In this document: piece after piece, positions 11,901 through 18,729 of the stretch
Layout: each line of letters begins with the position of its first letter
How positions within the stretch are numbered: the first letter of the stretch is position 1
From: JAEDHM01 sp964368645
Lineage (GTDB): Bacteria > Bacillota > Clostridia > Christensenellales > CAG-1252
NCBI GenBank assembly: GCA_964368645.1
Contig: CAYJBY010000010.1
Coordinates: forward strand, 44,155 to 108,154
Length of the DNA: 64,000 bases
Reading direction: 5' to 3'
The notes under the pieces: generated by a model
What the model was told of the DNA's origin: nothing
Databases searched by the model: none
Seen by the model: only the letters and a program-made list of their open reading frames with translations
Position numbers and translations under genes: made by a program

Positions 11901-14900
11901 GCCTGTGTAGCTGTCGGTGGAGCTTTCATCGGCTAAAGTACCGATACGGAAATCCTTACTCGCGGCATTGCTTCCTGTGTAAATCTGTCTTACGATAGCT
12001 TCGGTACTGGACGCCGTTGCGTTGCCGTTGGAAAAAGTCGTGTTTTTCCCTTTGGTTGCATAGATGTACAGCTTGGAAATATCCTTGCCGATTAAGCCTG
12101 TAAGCCCCTGCCAGTTAAAGCAGTTGGACTCTATCAGCACAAACTCCTTCAACCCAGTAAAATGAGCGAGGTTATACACTGGAGTTGCCTCGGAATTGTT
12201 GTAAAGCAAAGCATAACGGTTAGTTTCTATCGTACCGCCCACTACGCCGCCTACAAGTCCCATATAAATCTTTTCCAAATTAGGCAAATCGATGGAAATA
12301 TTACTGAAGTCTATTCCCGAGAAAGCGATGACCAGCTTTTCGATGTTGTAAAGATAGGTGCCGTCGCCAAGGTTGGTATCACGGTCGAATTTCAACTCCG
12401 TGATTGAGGTATATTGCAAGCCCTGCACCACGTTTTCGCCTGAATCGCTGAAAGTACCGTCAACGGATATATCGGTTAAAGGCAAAGCGGCTATAGTCGC
12501 CATTGTTATATAATAGTAATTACCGTTGACCGTATAACCCTCGCCGCTCCCCGACTCGAACAATGCGGAAAGCGCACCGATAACTTCCGAGCGCAAATCA
12601 CGTCCGGGGAAAATCGTATCCAAGCCCACGTTACCGTCGGCTAGAGGATAATCGGTTACAAGTATTCTGTAGTTAAACTCCGCACGAAGTTCTATATAGT
12701 GGTCGGCGGTTATGTCACCGCGGCCGCTGCCGTCGTTACCCGTTAATGAGGTTTTGTCGTAAACGGTGTCGGTGTAGCCTGCCAACGTGCGATAAACAAC
12801 GCCGTTTGCGTTATGAATAAAGTTGCCTGCAAAGAAACCGCTTAAATTGGAATCCGAGGTGGAAAGGGAGAAGTCAATATCCTTAACGCCGTAAAAATTA
12901 TAAACGTGGTGATTCTGCCCCACCTCATAATAACTTTCGGTATCGTTAAGGTTAATAAATACGAATGCGGAGGGCAAATCGGAAGTGTACTTATGAAGTA
13001 TCCCATAGGGATCCCATTGAGAGGTACTGGAAGTGCCGTCCTTAAAAATCTCCACCAAGGGGTTAGCGAGATAGACCTGATAAAGTCTGTTAAGCGCGGT
13101 ATCGCCGTCCAAATTAAGACAGCCGTAAACGTATAACGCCTCCAAGCCTGTCAATCCGCTGATTGTCGGAGTCGGTTCGCCGTCCGTATAAGAGGATATA
13201 AGACTATAATCGTAATCGCCGCCGTTAAGCTTAATTACCTTCACGTTGGTCATATAGCTCAGCTCGCCTATACTGCTCGGCTCCAGAATATTGTTGGTTA
13301 AATCCAAATCAAAATGCACGCCGTTGGCAAAGTGTCTTAAGCCCACCAAAGAGGTAATGCCCGCGCCTTTGAATACGTCGTCGTGATTGTTGGTATCCTG
13401 TCTTGAAAGTTCTGCTTGCGTTATGGTGCTCTTTTCGTAATACGTATTGCCGCCGTAGAGAATCGTACCCGTTCTTGTGGTATTGAAAATACCGAAAAGT
13501 ACGTTAAGCAGATTGGTATCGGGAACCACATCAGACGCCAGCTCATATACGTTGGCGGCGGTCTCGATATACGCTATATCGTCTGCGGCTTGCGACTGGA
13601 GCAAGGTAAGCACGAAAGGACGTTCAACGGATACGCCCTGAGAGGTGGCAACGTCGGTTACGGTCACTCTTACGGTAATCGTACGGTTGACGATAGGCGT
13701 ATTGATGGTGTAACCCGTAGTCTTGCCGTTGGTTGTAGTAAAGGACAGGAACGCCTCGTCCGCTAACGACGTCGTCCACGCCACGTTATAGGTTTTGCGG
13801 TAAACTGTGCCGTTGACAGTGTACTCGTAATAATAGTAATTAGGCAGATTGAGAGTGGTGTAAACCTCGTTAATGGCGACCATCTCGTTAAGCACCTTAG
13901 ACGCAACGACCTCTGTATCATCGGGAGTCCAGGTACTGCTAAGGTCACGGTAAATCACTATATCGTTGTCGCGGTTGTTATCATAGACCAAGGACAGATA
14001 GTAAGCAGTTTCGTCCGAGGTGGAAGCACGTCTGTCAGCCTGTCTTATATCGACAAAGCGCAAGCTGTCGTAGTTCTGAAGGTATTCAAAACTGGTAATA
14101 TTCTCGCAGTTACGCAGGTCAAGGTAACTGACGGAAGGAAGATAACGTATAGGCTTAATAGAGGTCAAAGGATTTTCCGAAAGTACAATTACTTCCAGAC
14201 TGTCCAAGTACTCCAAATCCGTAATATCCGAAACAAGATTCTCCGCCAAATCAACGTATTGCAGATTATACAAAGCGTTGAGGTTGCCGATGTCGATTAT
14301 GGAGTTACCGCTTAGGTCGAAGCCTAGAGCGTTGATAAAATACTCCAAACCCTTGGTAGAGGATATGTCGTTGTCGCTGAAATCCACATAATAGAAAGTT
14401 TTTGCGTTGGCACCTGAAAAAATCGTTTGAGAACTGAGAGCGGCGGCAAGGTTCTGCACACCGTCGGTGAACCACTCGGTCTGCGCCTCGGAAACCTCAA
14501 TCCAACCGTTGCCGTTAAGGTCGTAGTAACGCATAAGCGTGTTATAAATACTAAACGCCTCGATTTCCGCGGCGGTATTGTGATAGATACCGTTGACGGT
14601 CAGGTGGAGATAATAAACAAGCTCCGCCGAGGACGCGTCCACGTGATAATCGGGAACGCCGTTTTCCATAGTATCCCACAGCTTAGCCGTAACGGAAACA
14701 ACGGTTTCCAGCACGGCGGGAACCTTGGACGGCAGAATTGTAATCACCGAATCTCTCTCGTAAATCTGATTTGCCGCTTTTTGAGCGGAAATGTTCAAGT
14801 AAACACCGTCAACCTCGATAAAATCGCCGCTGATTGCGCTGACGTAAGCGGAATTAACCGCATCGTAATCATAGGTAGCGTCAAAGAAAACGTATTCCCC

Positions 14901-17003
14901 GTTAATTAAGGCGAAGTGACCTGAAACGGTTGCGGTATAAACGCCGTTCTGTACGAAAACGTACTCGTTATAGGGAGCGGCTACAAAGTAGTCCACGTTG
15001 GCACCCCTTGCGGTGTAGCCCTGCGCGGTAAAGCTGTAGCCCGAGCCTGAAACGTAAGCGTTGGCGTCAAAGTCCTGCTGAAGCATAGGAGTGGGATCGC
15101 TTAGCTCGGTGGATGCGGTATAGCCTACCAAAACCACCGTTTTTCTAAGAGTATAGGAGGTTGTGACAACTTCCCCTGCCGTATTGTAATCCGAATAGAC
15201 GAACTCGATGTTGACGTCAATTAAAACACTGCTGCCTACGTTGGGCTTGTTAGCAACCTTAATAGCGTCGCCCACGTTCGCTCCTTGAATTATCTCAAGA
15301 TAATCCTGTCCGATACTGTTGCGGTTCTGCGCGGCGTTGGCTATGGAAAGATTGATATCCGACAAGCCTGTCTTCTGCGCTAAGGAGGAATCCACGTAAC
15401 TGCCGTAAAAATCCTTAACGGTGTCAAGCTGTTCGACTATAATCTGCTGATAATTGTAGACTAAATCCGTGCGCTGTTTCGCCGTCAGTTTCCTGATAGT
15501 TACGGTTTTGTAATCCGAATACGATACGCCTGCGCAATAAACTATAACGCCGATACGCATTGTTTCGTCCTGCCAACTGTCCAAATCCGCATACCCCTCG
15601 GGAAGGAATACTCCGTTGGAATTAAGCAGGTTGCCTGTGGTAATCCAAGTAACCGTACTGTTGGACACGGCGTCACGTCCTGCAAGGTAAAGAGAGCCGC
15701 TGACGGTGTCGGGTATGCCTGCCAAAAGGGAGGCTGCAACCGCGCTCATAGCGGTACCTCTTACCGTTAAGTGAGCTTTAAGCGTAGCGGAAGAGCCTGC
15801 CGCGGTATATAGAGCAAAATTAAGATGCTGAGTTAAAGTAAGTTCCTCGTTATAGAGAGGATTAACGCGGTAAGCGGTGTAGGTATTGTCCAATTTTTCG
15901 ATAATGCTTTCATCGTCCACTCCGCCAATTCTGGGGGGAACTATGGAATACACTCGCGCCGCGCCGTAAACCTCGGAAAAGTAGTATTTCAGATTCTGGG
16001 TAAAGTCAACGGTATCCCCTACCATAATTACTCTGTCGGAAAACTTGTGGAGCTTTTCCTGCATAAGCTGTGCGGCAGCCGTAAAGGACGCATTATTGAC
16101 GGTTATGCGCGAATAGCTGTCCGATAAGCTGTCCTGTATGCTAACCACGTCGCCCTGCGCCGCCGCTGTGGGACAATTATAAACCACACGTCCCTCGCCG
16201 ACTATGGAGCCGTGAGAGGGATTGCTGTTAATAACGGAAGGTCTGCTTGCCGTATCGTAGGTAAAGTTAATGGAAGTGCCCTGTCCTAAGGAAAGAGTTT
16301 TGCCGTTAATGTCAAGGCTGACGGGATAATTAAAATTGACAACGCCGTCATTCTCCAAATCGGAGCTTAAAGTTACGTTGTTGGTAAGCACCAAGGTCTT
16401 ACCCGAAAGAGCCGCTCCTGCGGAAGCCGCTCTCATAAGTCCTGCATACGAGGACACGAAATAATAGTCGTTTTCACCGCTGTTGACGCTGGAACTTGCG
16501 CTTAAAATAAGAGAAAAACTCTTGCCGTCATAATAGTCGGACGCGGAAGGCGAATAGACGAACTTGTAGTAAAAGTTCTGCTCGGTATTGACCATCAAGG
16601 TACCGCTTATGCCGTCCATATTGTCAAGCATACCGATATACTCGTAGGCGCCGTTTTGGTAAGCGTAAACTTCCACCGCTCTTGCCAGCTCGTTGGCGTC
16701 CGCGTTATTCTCATCGAAGGATATAGAAAGGAAGAACGAAGCCGCAGAGCCTTGCGAAGCACTTGCCTTAATGCTGACCTCGAAATCCAAATCGGCTTCC
16801 TTGCCGCGGGAAACCAAGCCCAAATCGTAACTGGTGACAGTTTCGACAGGCTTACCGTTGAGCTTGAAAACAACGCTGGTTGCGGATATAGTCTGAGACC
16901 AGCCCGACTCGCCGAATCTGTAATACGCAAAGGTTACGCCTACTGCGAGCAGGGCGCACACTATAAGCAAAATTATAATCGTAAAAATTACTTTCTTTTG
17001 CAT
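5973..17003 (-). CDS. Giant SipW-type exported LRR protein (3676 aa)
   Basis: The signal is a hydrophobic core at residues 5-24 ending in AVGVTFAYYR, a good SipW-cognate signal. A beta domain and a right-handed-helix-like stretch follow (about 215-300). LRR blocks lie at about residues 860-1010, 1210-1300, 1520-1650, 2040-2190, 2380-2470 and 2800-2900, separated by Ig-like Thr/Ser-rich segments. Repeat cores read LSGNSIIDIGNL and LSNNLISDVS. An EF-hand-like Ca loop, DLNGNGWIEVSE, lies near residue 825 just before the first block. Near the C-terminus are a helical FIVAR-like stretch (about 3215-3310), an InlB/Flg_new-like repeat and a final beta domain. There is no sortase motif or C-terminal membrane segment. 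Expression is headed by the c-di-GMP riboswitch. Likely a very large adhesin or matrix scaffold; the ligand is unknown. Confidence 0.88.
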   Translation of the reverse strand: MQKKVIFTIIILLIVCALLAVGVTFAYYRFGESGWSQTISATSVVFKLNGKPVETVTSYDLGLVSRGKEADLDFEVSIKASASQGSAASFFLSISFDENNADANELARAVEVYAYQNGAYEYIGMLDNMDGISGTLMVNTEQNFYYKFVYSPSASDYYDGKSFSLILSASSSVNSGENDYYFVSSYAGLMRAASAGAALSGKTLVLTNNVTLSSDLENDGVVNFNYPVSLDINGKTLSLGQGTSINFTYDTASRPSVINSNPSHGSIVGEGRVVYNCPTAAAQGDVVSIQDSLSDSYSRITVNNASFTAAAQLMQEKLHKFSDRVIMVGDTVDFTQNLKYYFSEVYGAARVYSIVPPRIGGVDDESIIEKLDNTYTAYRVNPLYNEELTLTQHLNFALYTAAGSSATLKAHLTVRGTAMSAVAASLLAGIPDTVSGSLYLAGRDAVSNSTVTWITTGNLLNSNGVFLPEGYADLDSWQDETMRIGVIVYCAGVSYSDYKTVTIRKLTAKQRTDLVYNYQQIIVEQLDTVKDFYGSYVDSSLAQKTGLSDINLSIANAAQNRNSIGQDYLEIIQGANVGDAIKVANKPNVGSSVLIDVNIEFVYSDYNTAGEVVTTSYTLRKTVVLVGYTASTELSDPTPMLQQDFDANAYVSGSGYSFTAQGYTARGANVDYFVAAPYNEYVFVQNGVYTATVSGHFALINGEYVFFDATYDYDAVNSAYVSAISGDFIEVDGVYLNISAQKAANQIYERDSVITILPSKVPAVLETVVSVTAKLWDTMENGVPDYHVDASSAELVYYLHLTVNGIYHNTAAEIEAFSIYNTLMRYYDLNGNGWIEVSEAQTEWFTDGVQNLAAALSSQTIFSGANAKTFYYVDFSDNDISSTKGLEYFINALGFDLSGNSIIDIGNLNALYNLQYVDLAENLVSDITDLEYLDSLEVIVLSENPLTSIKPIRYLPSVSYLDLRNCENITSFEYLQNYDSLRFVDIRQADRRASTSDETAYYLSLVYDNNRDNDIVIYRDLSSTWTPDDTEVVASKVLNEMVAINEVYTTLNLPNYYYYEYTVNGTVYRKTYNVAWTTSLADEAFLSFTTTNGKTTGYTINTPIVNRTITVRVTVTDVATSQGVSVERPFVLTLLQSQAADDIAYIETAANVYELASDVVPDTNLLNVLFGIFNTTRTGTILYGGNTYYEKSTITQAELSRQDTNNHDDVFKGAGITSLVGLRHFANGVHFDLDLTNNILEPSSIGELSYMTNVKVIKLNGGDYDYSLISSYTDGEPTPTISGLTGLEALYVYGCLNLDGDTALNRLYQVYLANPLVEIFKDGTSSTSQWDPYGILHKYTSDLPSAFVFINLNDTESYYEVGQNHHVYNFYGVKDIDFSLSTSDSNLSGFFAGNFIHNANGVVYRTLAGYTDTVYDKTSLTGNDGSGRGDITADHYIELRAEFNYRILVTDYPLADGNVGLDTIFPGRDLRSEVIGALSALFESGSGEGYTVNGNYYYITMATIAALPLTDISVDGTFSDSGENVVQGLQYTSITELKFDRDTNLGDGTYLYNIEKLVIAFSGIDFSNISIDLPNLEKIYMGLVGGVVGGTIETNRYALLYNNSEATPVYNLAHFTGLKEFVLIESNCFNWQGLTGLIGKDISKLYIYATKGKNTTFSNGNATASSTEAIVRQIYTGSNAASKDFRIGTLADESSTDSYTGAGWVTSASGGLTSITQDAVKEYGDFVPLISDLGVKLDGTLAATLSEMIITDGKTITLPSSTYGTYYGTNNGDSNDFNRRFAIQWKIIGVSTADATQLFGINVTATAVTAEELGLSGKTTGLTYCYVPNTSSGFSDIQLTVDSYAYDYYLVISGTLGGPYIDSEGVSYANGGYFNDEGGFVQFATAVTPQTFAYPILIYGTSALSSKTVSISYSATQNGSSAGTVSVTGDYFYQKTVNGKTATYLSYRAIKDPMMRFRLFTGIATLSFLSAGQGYDLNGIMFYHADGYIGVPKITSISGTPTSGTLMFEGSAATDTAGTAIDFSAFGKNVSKSYSLNLDGLEYFLGLSSLDLSGNDLRDISALTDLATYDGKHLFYNGTDTVRSGLTAVNLSNNLISDVSCFEECKSLISVNLSGNPLITISDGGFVFASSVATLTTLNLASCKELAAADFTALAAAYSTYKTAHGAAVLSTLNLNDTQAVYAPATLTALAVVADSVSGSLNVSYATAETSVFTKSEIEDFFGDIGYNDVSNYAYTYINSGYPIASTFASDLSITRNASSTNYTLSLLAADNLLNDNVGLSSYLGTMGTLTTPLMITRVGTQYAAKYDITLYDTNNSSATVSTSAPIAIYNKTQEYHYSDEFDDGLWLYLIKHSTLKSNGSVSYFDYSPVDGEGKRVTSMRISPTDIGLKSLKGINLLTAVTSLTIGSATTSNNAITGLWDGSFNSLTSLTVINTAITEESLSALRYAPNLVTLDLSLTERIDYKRSFSYTFNSVSYTSTAADIILDYCKSLKKIRINAVKSANMYAGATAYQSYISSSAASGYLFGILPASNSNAKRHSAFNVTDGGLSVFTSSIIANGITIRHSLRDFDASGTATANALFLAAQSLVTENDSAIVTSESIAAGYAALINTANGRDVLPNQINQLDVESTGIIYYLPEFLNVNGVTLTFEWSMSIGNADYIQDNVFNLTTANFNLEDLPADNIIAISYALKNGNTTVYSGTKNITVVPSSVPEVSGSSKLPTYYLEVPGDNGKMVLRPAGDYFISSRFQFWLFNNKFASSLSTVTFSNYQSLGVAATAIGALYLPNSVMLSTDSMVIPSEGITTLAGIELFVNLREFSIAGGAIVSIDELSNMHLTSFAYSNSSSAGRNFLIQDFTPLLNSKDTLTSFSYHTGGYVVNIDDLGFLKEFGSQLTTITIGTDKNYIEGYNHTASFEYLKYWFAANRPLTTITYNTVVATATDDDWQKATSLFDEIDFTGSGLTEISVARLGFSANAVSNASGITATVPTYINLGGNYYPLKWNSMSAFVNVSDLIYSGSAFSFTFDGAESATAITNGMALTAAQYAELLEDRTFVQSLISNSVSVGQTITLIDKASNLSSFAYLLTRIEFDGYSFEKSFILDFNDNLVYRQILVPSASGHLFLPTLYQGSECSWFLADGQGAAILPQIGIASYNGVTIASLDFVNGDNNNVNRYFLVITAPTAAVSGGINLICRVGSTDISYVLYHSYTAAAQNAAFNSAHPTANQRDYVILYNAVSFDRIKANYVSQLDALLASCTEAYNSNDYSAANYAVIVGLYNDAVDDIETAAELANAYSTFNQACADINAVAHQYSVYHNMLSNGTGDEFDTMTYATAGDSVTLPSQGDYTFTSEDGNAIIAWMVNGVRYEFGTQFTMPAESVVIAPVFTVNYDYYFVPAGSESSYATLGYLMQETIHTTNSVTYDYVIDHVVLSDADLRNTLEYSIVRTISNSHNNDYTLVGSYTIESTLKTLTTRSGATENKTIHSAMGIYTFYFDADKTNPNNYIIAERGTYLFTLSGTYGVALRTSDATAGYATNANWKKPDLNFVMEYSRELGVYYATFTSGTAMASNGIKVCGYNVSRIGIASSAIGTDFMLSDGNGTTTNITSGLSNNTLYTVYFTDLASVFNKPNVANYGGNAVGFTCSTGNVVKYATPGIVICAGTYEDTKSLITCDFNAAP

Positions 17004-17016
17004 ATACCCTTACGAC

Positions 17017-17036
17017 GGCTTTTTATAAAAAAGCCA
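17017..17036 (-). other. Hairpin in the riboswitch expression platform
   Basis: Between the aptamer and the ribosome-binding site, the leader has GGCTTTT paired with AAAAGCC. No U-tract follows the stem, so it is not a normal intrinsic terminator. It ends about 10 nt before the AAGGG ribosome-binding site of the giant gene. It may take part in translational control, or may only shape the leader. Confidence 0.5.
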
Positions 17037-17048
17037 CAACGATTACTC

Positions 17049-17135
17049 ATTATGGCAACCAGGCTAACATATCTTTCGACTTAGTCCCTTTGGCTTTGCG
17101 CCCCGCTCTTTTGAGAGGTTTGCTAGTTTCATAAT
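17049..17135 (-). promoter_or_regulatory. Cyclic-di-GMP-I (GEMM) riboswitch aptamer
   Basis: On the minus strand, ATTATG (17130-17135) pairs with CATAAT (17049-17054) as P1. Inside are the conserved GEMM elements in order: GCAAACC, a P2 stem CTC/GAG closed by an AAAA tetraloop, GGGGCGCAAAGCCA with the invariant GCAAAGCC core, a GGGACTAAGTC P3 arm, and AGCCTGGTTGCC at the 3' side. The base before CAAACC (equivalent to G20 of the Vc2 aptamer, by my numbering) is G, as in c-di-GMP binders rather than the A of cGAMP binders. It sits in the leader of the giant LRR gene, downstream of a strong promoter. Whether ligand turns expression on or off cannot be read from the leader. Confidence 0.92.
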
Positions 17136-17196
17136 TAAATTGTGAGGGCTGACGGTAAGCAAACCATATACCTGCCGCAACCGATTTGATGTTATT

Positions 17197-17225
17197 ATAA
17201 TATCATACGCGCGCGAGGAAGTCAA
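17197..17225 (-). promoter_or_regulatory. Promoter of the riboswitch-LRR operon
   Basis: Minus-strand TTGACT (17220-17225), a 17-bp spacer and TATTAT (17197-17202). Predicted start is near 17190, giving a leader of about 187 nt that contains the whole GEMM aptamer. The spacer holds a GCGCGCG run. Confidence 0.7.
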
Positions 17226-17307
17226 CTATCGCTTTTAATTGTAATTGAAATTTAAGCATTTGTTAATGATATTACTGCATTTCGGCGCAAAAATCCCCGA
17301 TTATGGG

Positions 17308-18729
17308 CTATTTCAGGTCTTCCGACCAAGGCGTAAGCACTACGTCTGCGATAAAATCCTTGGGGTCCTTGGGGCGGCTGAACGCGTAGCCCTGCATATA
17401 GTTGATGCCGTGCCGTCTTAAAAAGTCTATTTCCGACTTGTCCTCAACGCCTTCGGCGACGATTTTCAAGCCCTTTTCCTCGGCGTACGCTATAAGCAGC
17501 GTAATCGTGTTGGACACTATTGTAGAATCGTCCGCCTTTGACCAGAAGGATTTAGCAATTTTGATTTGGTTGATAGGAAGCTGTTCCAACGCGGTCGGCG
17601 AGGTGAACGTGGTTCCGAAGCCCGCAAGACAGATTTTGAAACCGAACGCGAACAGGCTGTCCAAGTTCTTACGTGCGATTTCCGAGCTTTGATAAAGAGT
17701 CATATCGGAAATTTTCAGCAGAATACGGGTTTGGTTGCCCTTATACCTACGAATGATTTTCTTGAATTCGTCCGCAAGCTCCGTGTTAAGCAGCTGTCTT
17801 TCCGAAAGGTTGAAAGCTATATCGAATTTTTGCTCGTAGTTGTTATCCCACACTATACTTTGCTGAACCAACTGCTCGAAACACCACTCGCCTACCCAGT
17901 TGATGTCGCCCGTCTGCTCCATAACGTAAAGGAAACTGGCAGGAGCCAACACGCCCTTGGTGCGGTGCATCCATCTCAAAAGAGTTTCGCCGGACACAAC
18001 GGACATATTGTTGGTATCAATTATCGGCTGATAGTACAGGTTAAATTCCTTAGCCTTGATAGCCTCGCGGATTTCCTGATAATAGCGGTACTCCTCTGTC
18101 TCAGCGTTGCCGAACTGGGGGGTATAAAGAGCGAAACGGTTAGCTCCCTTACGACGGGAAACAACCATTGTAATTTCCAAATTTTTGAACAAATCCTCTG
18201 CGCTTGTGCCTGCCTCGGGGAATTGCTCTGCCGCTACGTTTACTTGAATTTCCACGCTCATACCGTGTGATAGAGTATAGGTTTTCGCCAGATTGGTGAT
18301 AACGAGCTGACTGGTGGTCTCCGCGTCCGTGGAATCGCCCTTGATAAGCATAAGGATACTGTCCTGTTTTTTCATACCAAGCACCACGCCCCAAGGCTGA
18401 ATCTTCTGCAATGCGTCGCACTGCTCCTTGACCAAATTGGCGTATTGCTCGGTGCCTATTGCTCTGATTAACGTGTCGTACTGTCTTATATCGATTTGAT
18501 AAAGGGTGAATTTCGTGCGCTTAGTAGCCGTGTTTACCGTATCGGCTAAGAATTTACGGAAGCCTTCCGCAGGTAAAACTCCGCGCTCCCCTACGTTGGT
18601 GCGGTAATATTTGCGCTCTCTTCTCGTGCGCAAAATCAGGTAAACGGTCAGCAGTAACGCTCCCAACACGCTTAAAATGGTAAACAGTATATTTTCGGTT
18701 TGACCTAGCGCGGAAATAACGGCACTCAT
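17308..18729 (-). CDS. Degenerate GGDEF-EAL membrane protein, probably catalytically dead (473 aa)
   Basis: One N-terminal transmembrane helix (about 12-33), a GGDEF-like fold lacking the GGDEF signature, then an EAL domain (about 225-465). The EAL motif reads GETLLRW. The metal-binding pair in DDFG is replaced (LAGFGTTF), IKID reads IKIA, and the LEITES glutamates read LKISDM. AEGVED and QGY are kept. With this loss it is unlikely to hydrolyse c-di-GMP and may instead bind it as a receptor. The start at 18729 is chosen because AAGGAG lies upstream and its ATGA overlaps the stop of the upstream EAL gene; a longer frame to 18789 has no such support. It is the last gene before the riboswitch promoter. 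Confidence 0.88.
   Translation of the reverse strand: MSAVISALGQTENILFTILSVLGALLLTVYLILRTRRERKYYRTNVGERGVLPAEGFRKFLADTVNTATKRTKFTLYQIDIRQYDTLIRAIGTEQYANLVKEQCDALQKIQPWGVVLGMKKQDSILMLIKGDSTDAETTSQLVITNLAKTYTLSHGMSVEIQVNVAAEQFPEAGTSAEDLFKNLEITMVVSRRKGANRFALYTPQFGNAETEEYRYYQEIREAIKAKEFNLYYQPIIDTNNMSVVSGETLLRWMHRTKGVLAPASFLYVMEQTGDINWVGEWCFEQLVQQSIVWDNNYEQKFDIAFNLSERQLLNTELADEFKKIIRRYKGNQTRILLKISDMTLYQSSEIARKNLDSLFAFGFKICLAGFGTTFTSPTALEQLPINQIKIAKSFWSKADDSTIVSNTITLLIAYAEEKGLKIVAEGVEDKSEIDFLRRHGINYMQGYAFSRPKDPKDFIADVVLTPWSEDLK

Noticed and set aside
17017..17036. Intrinsic terminator in the riboswitch platform
   Set aside because: The T-run is inside the stem and none follows it.
17049..17135. 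cGAMP-specific GEMM-Ib variant
   Set aside because: The base equivalent to G20 is G, not A, by my alignment.
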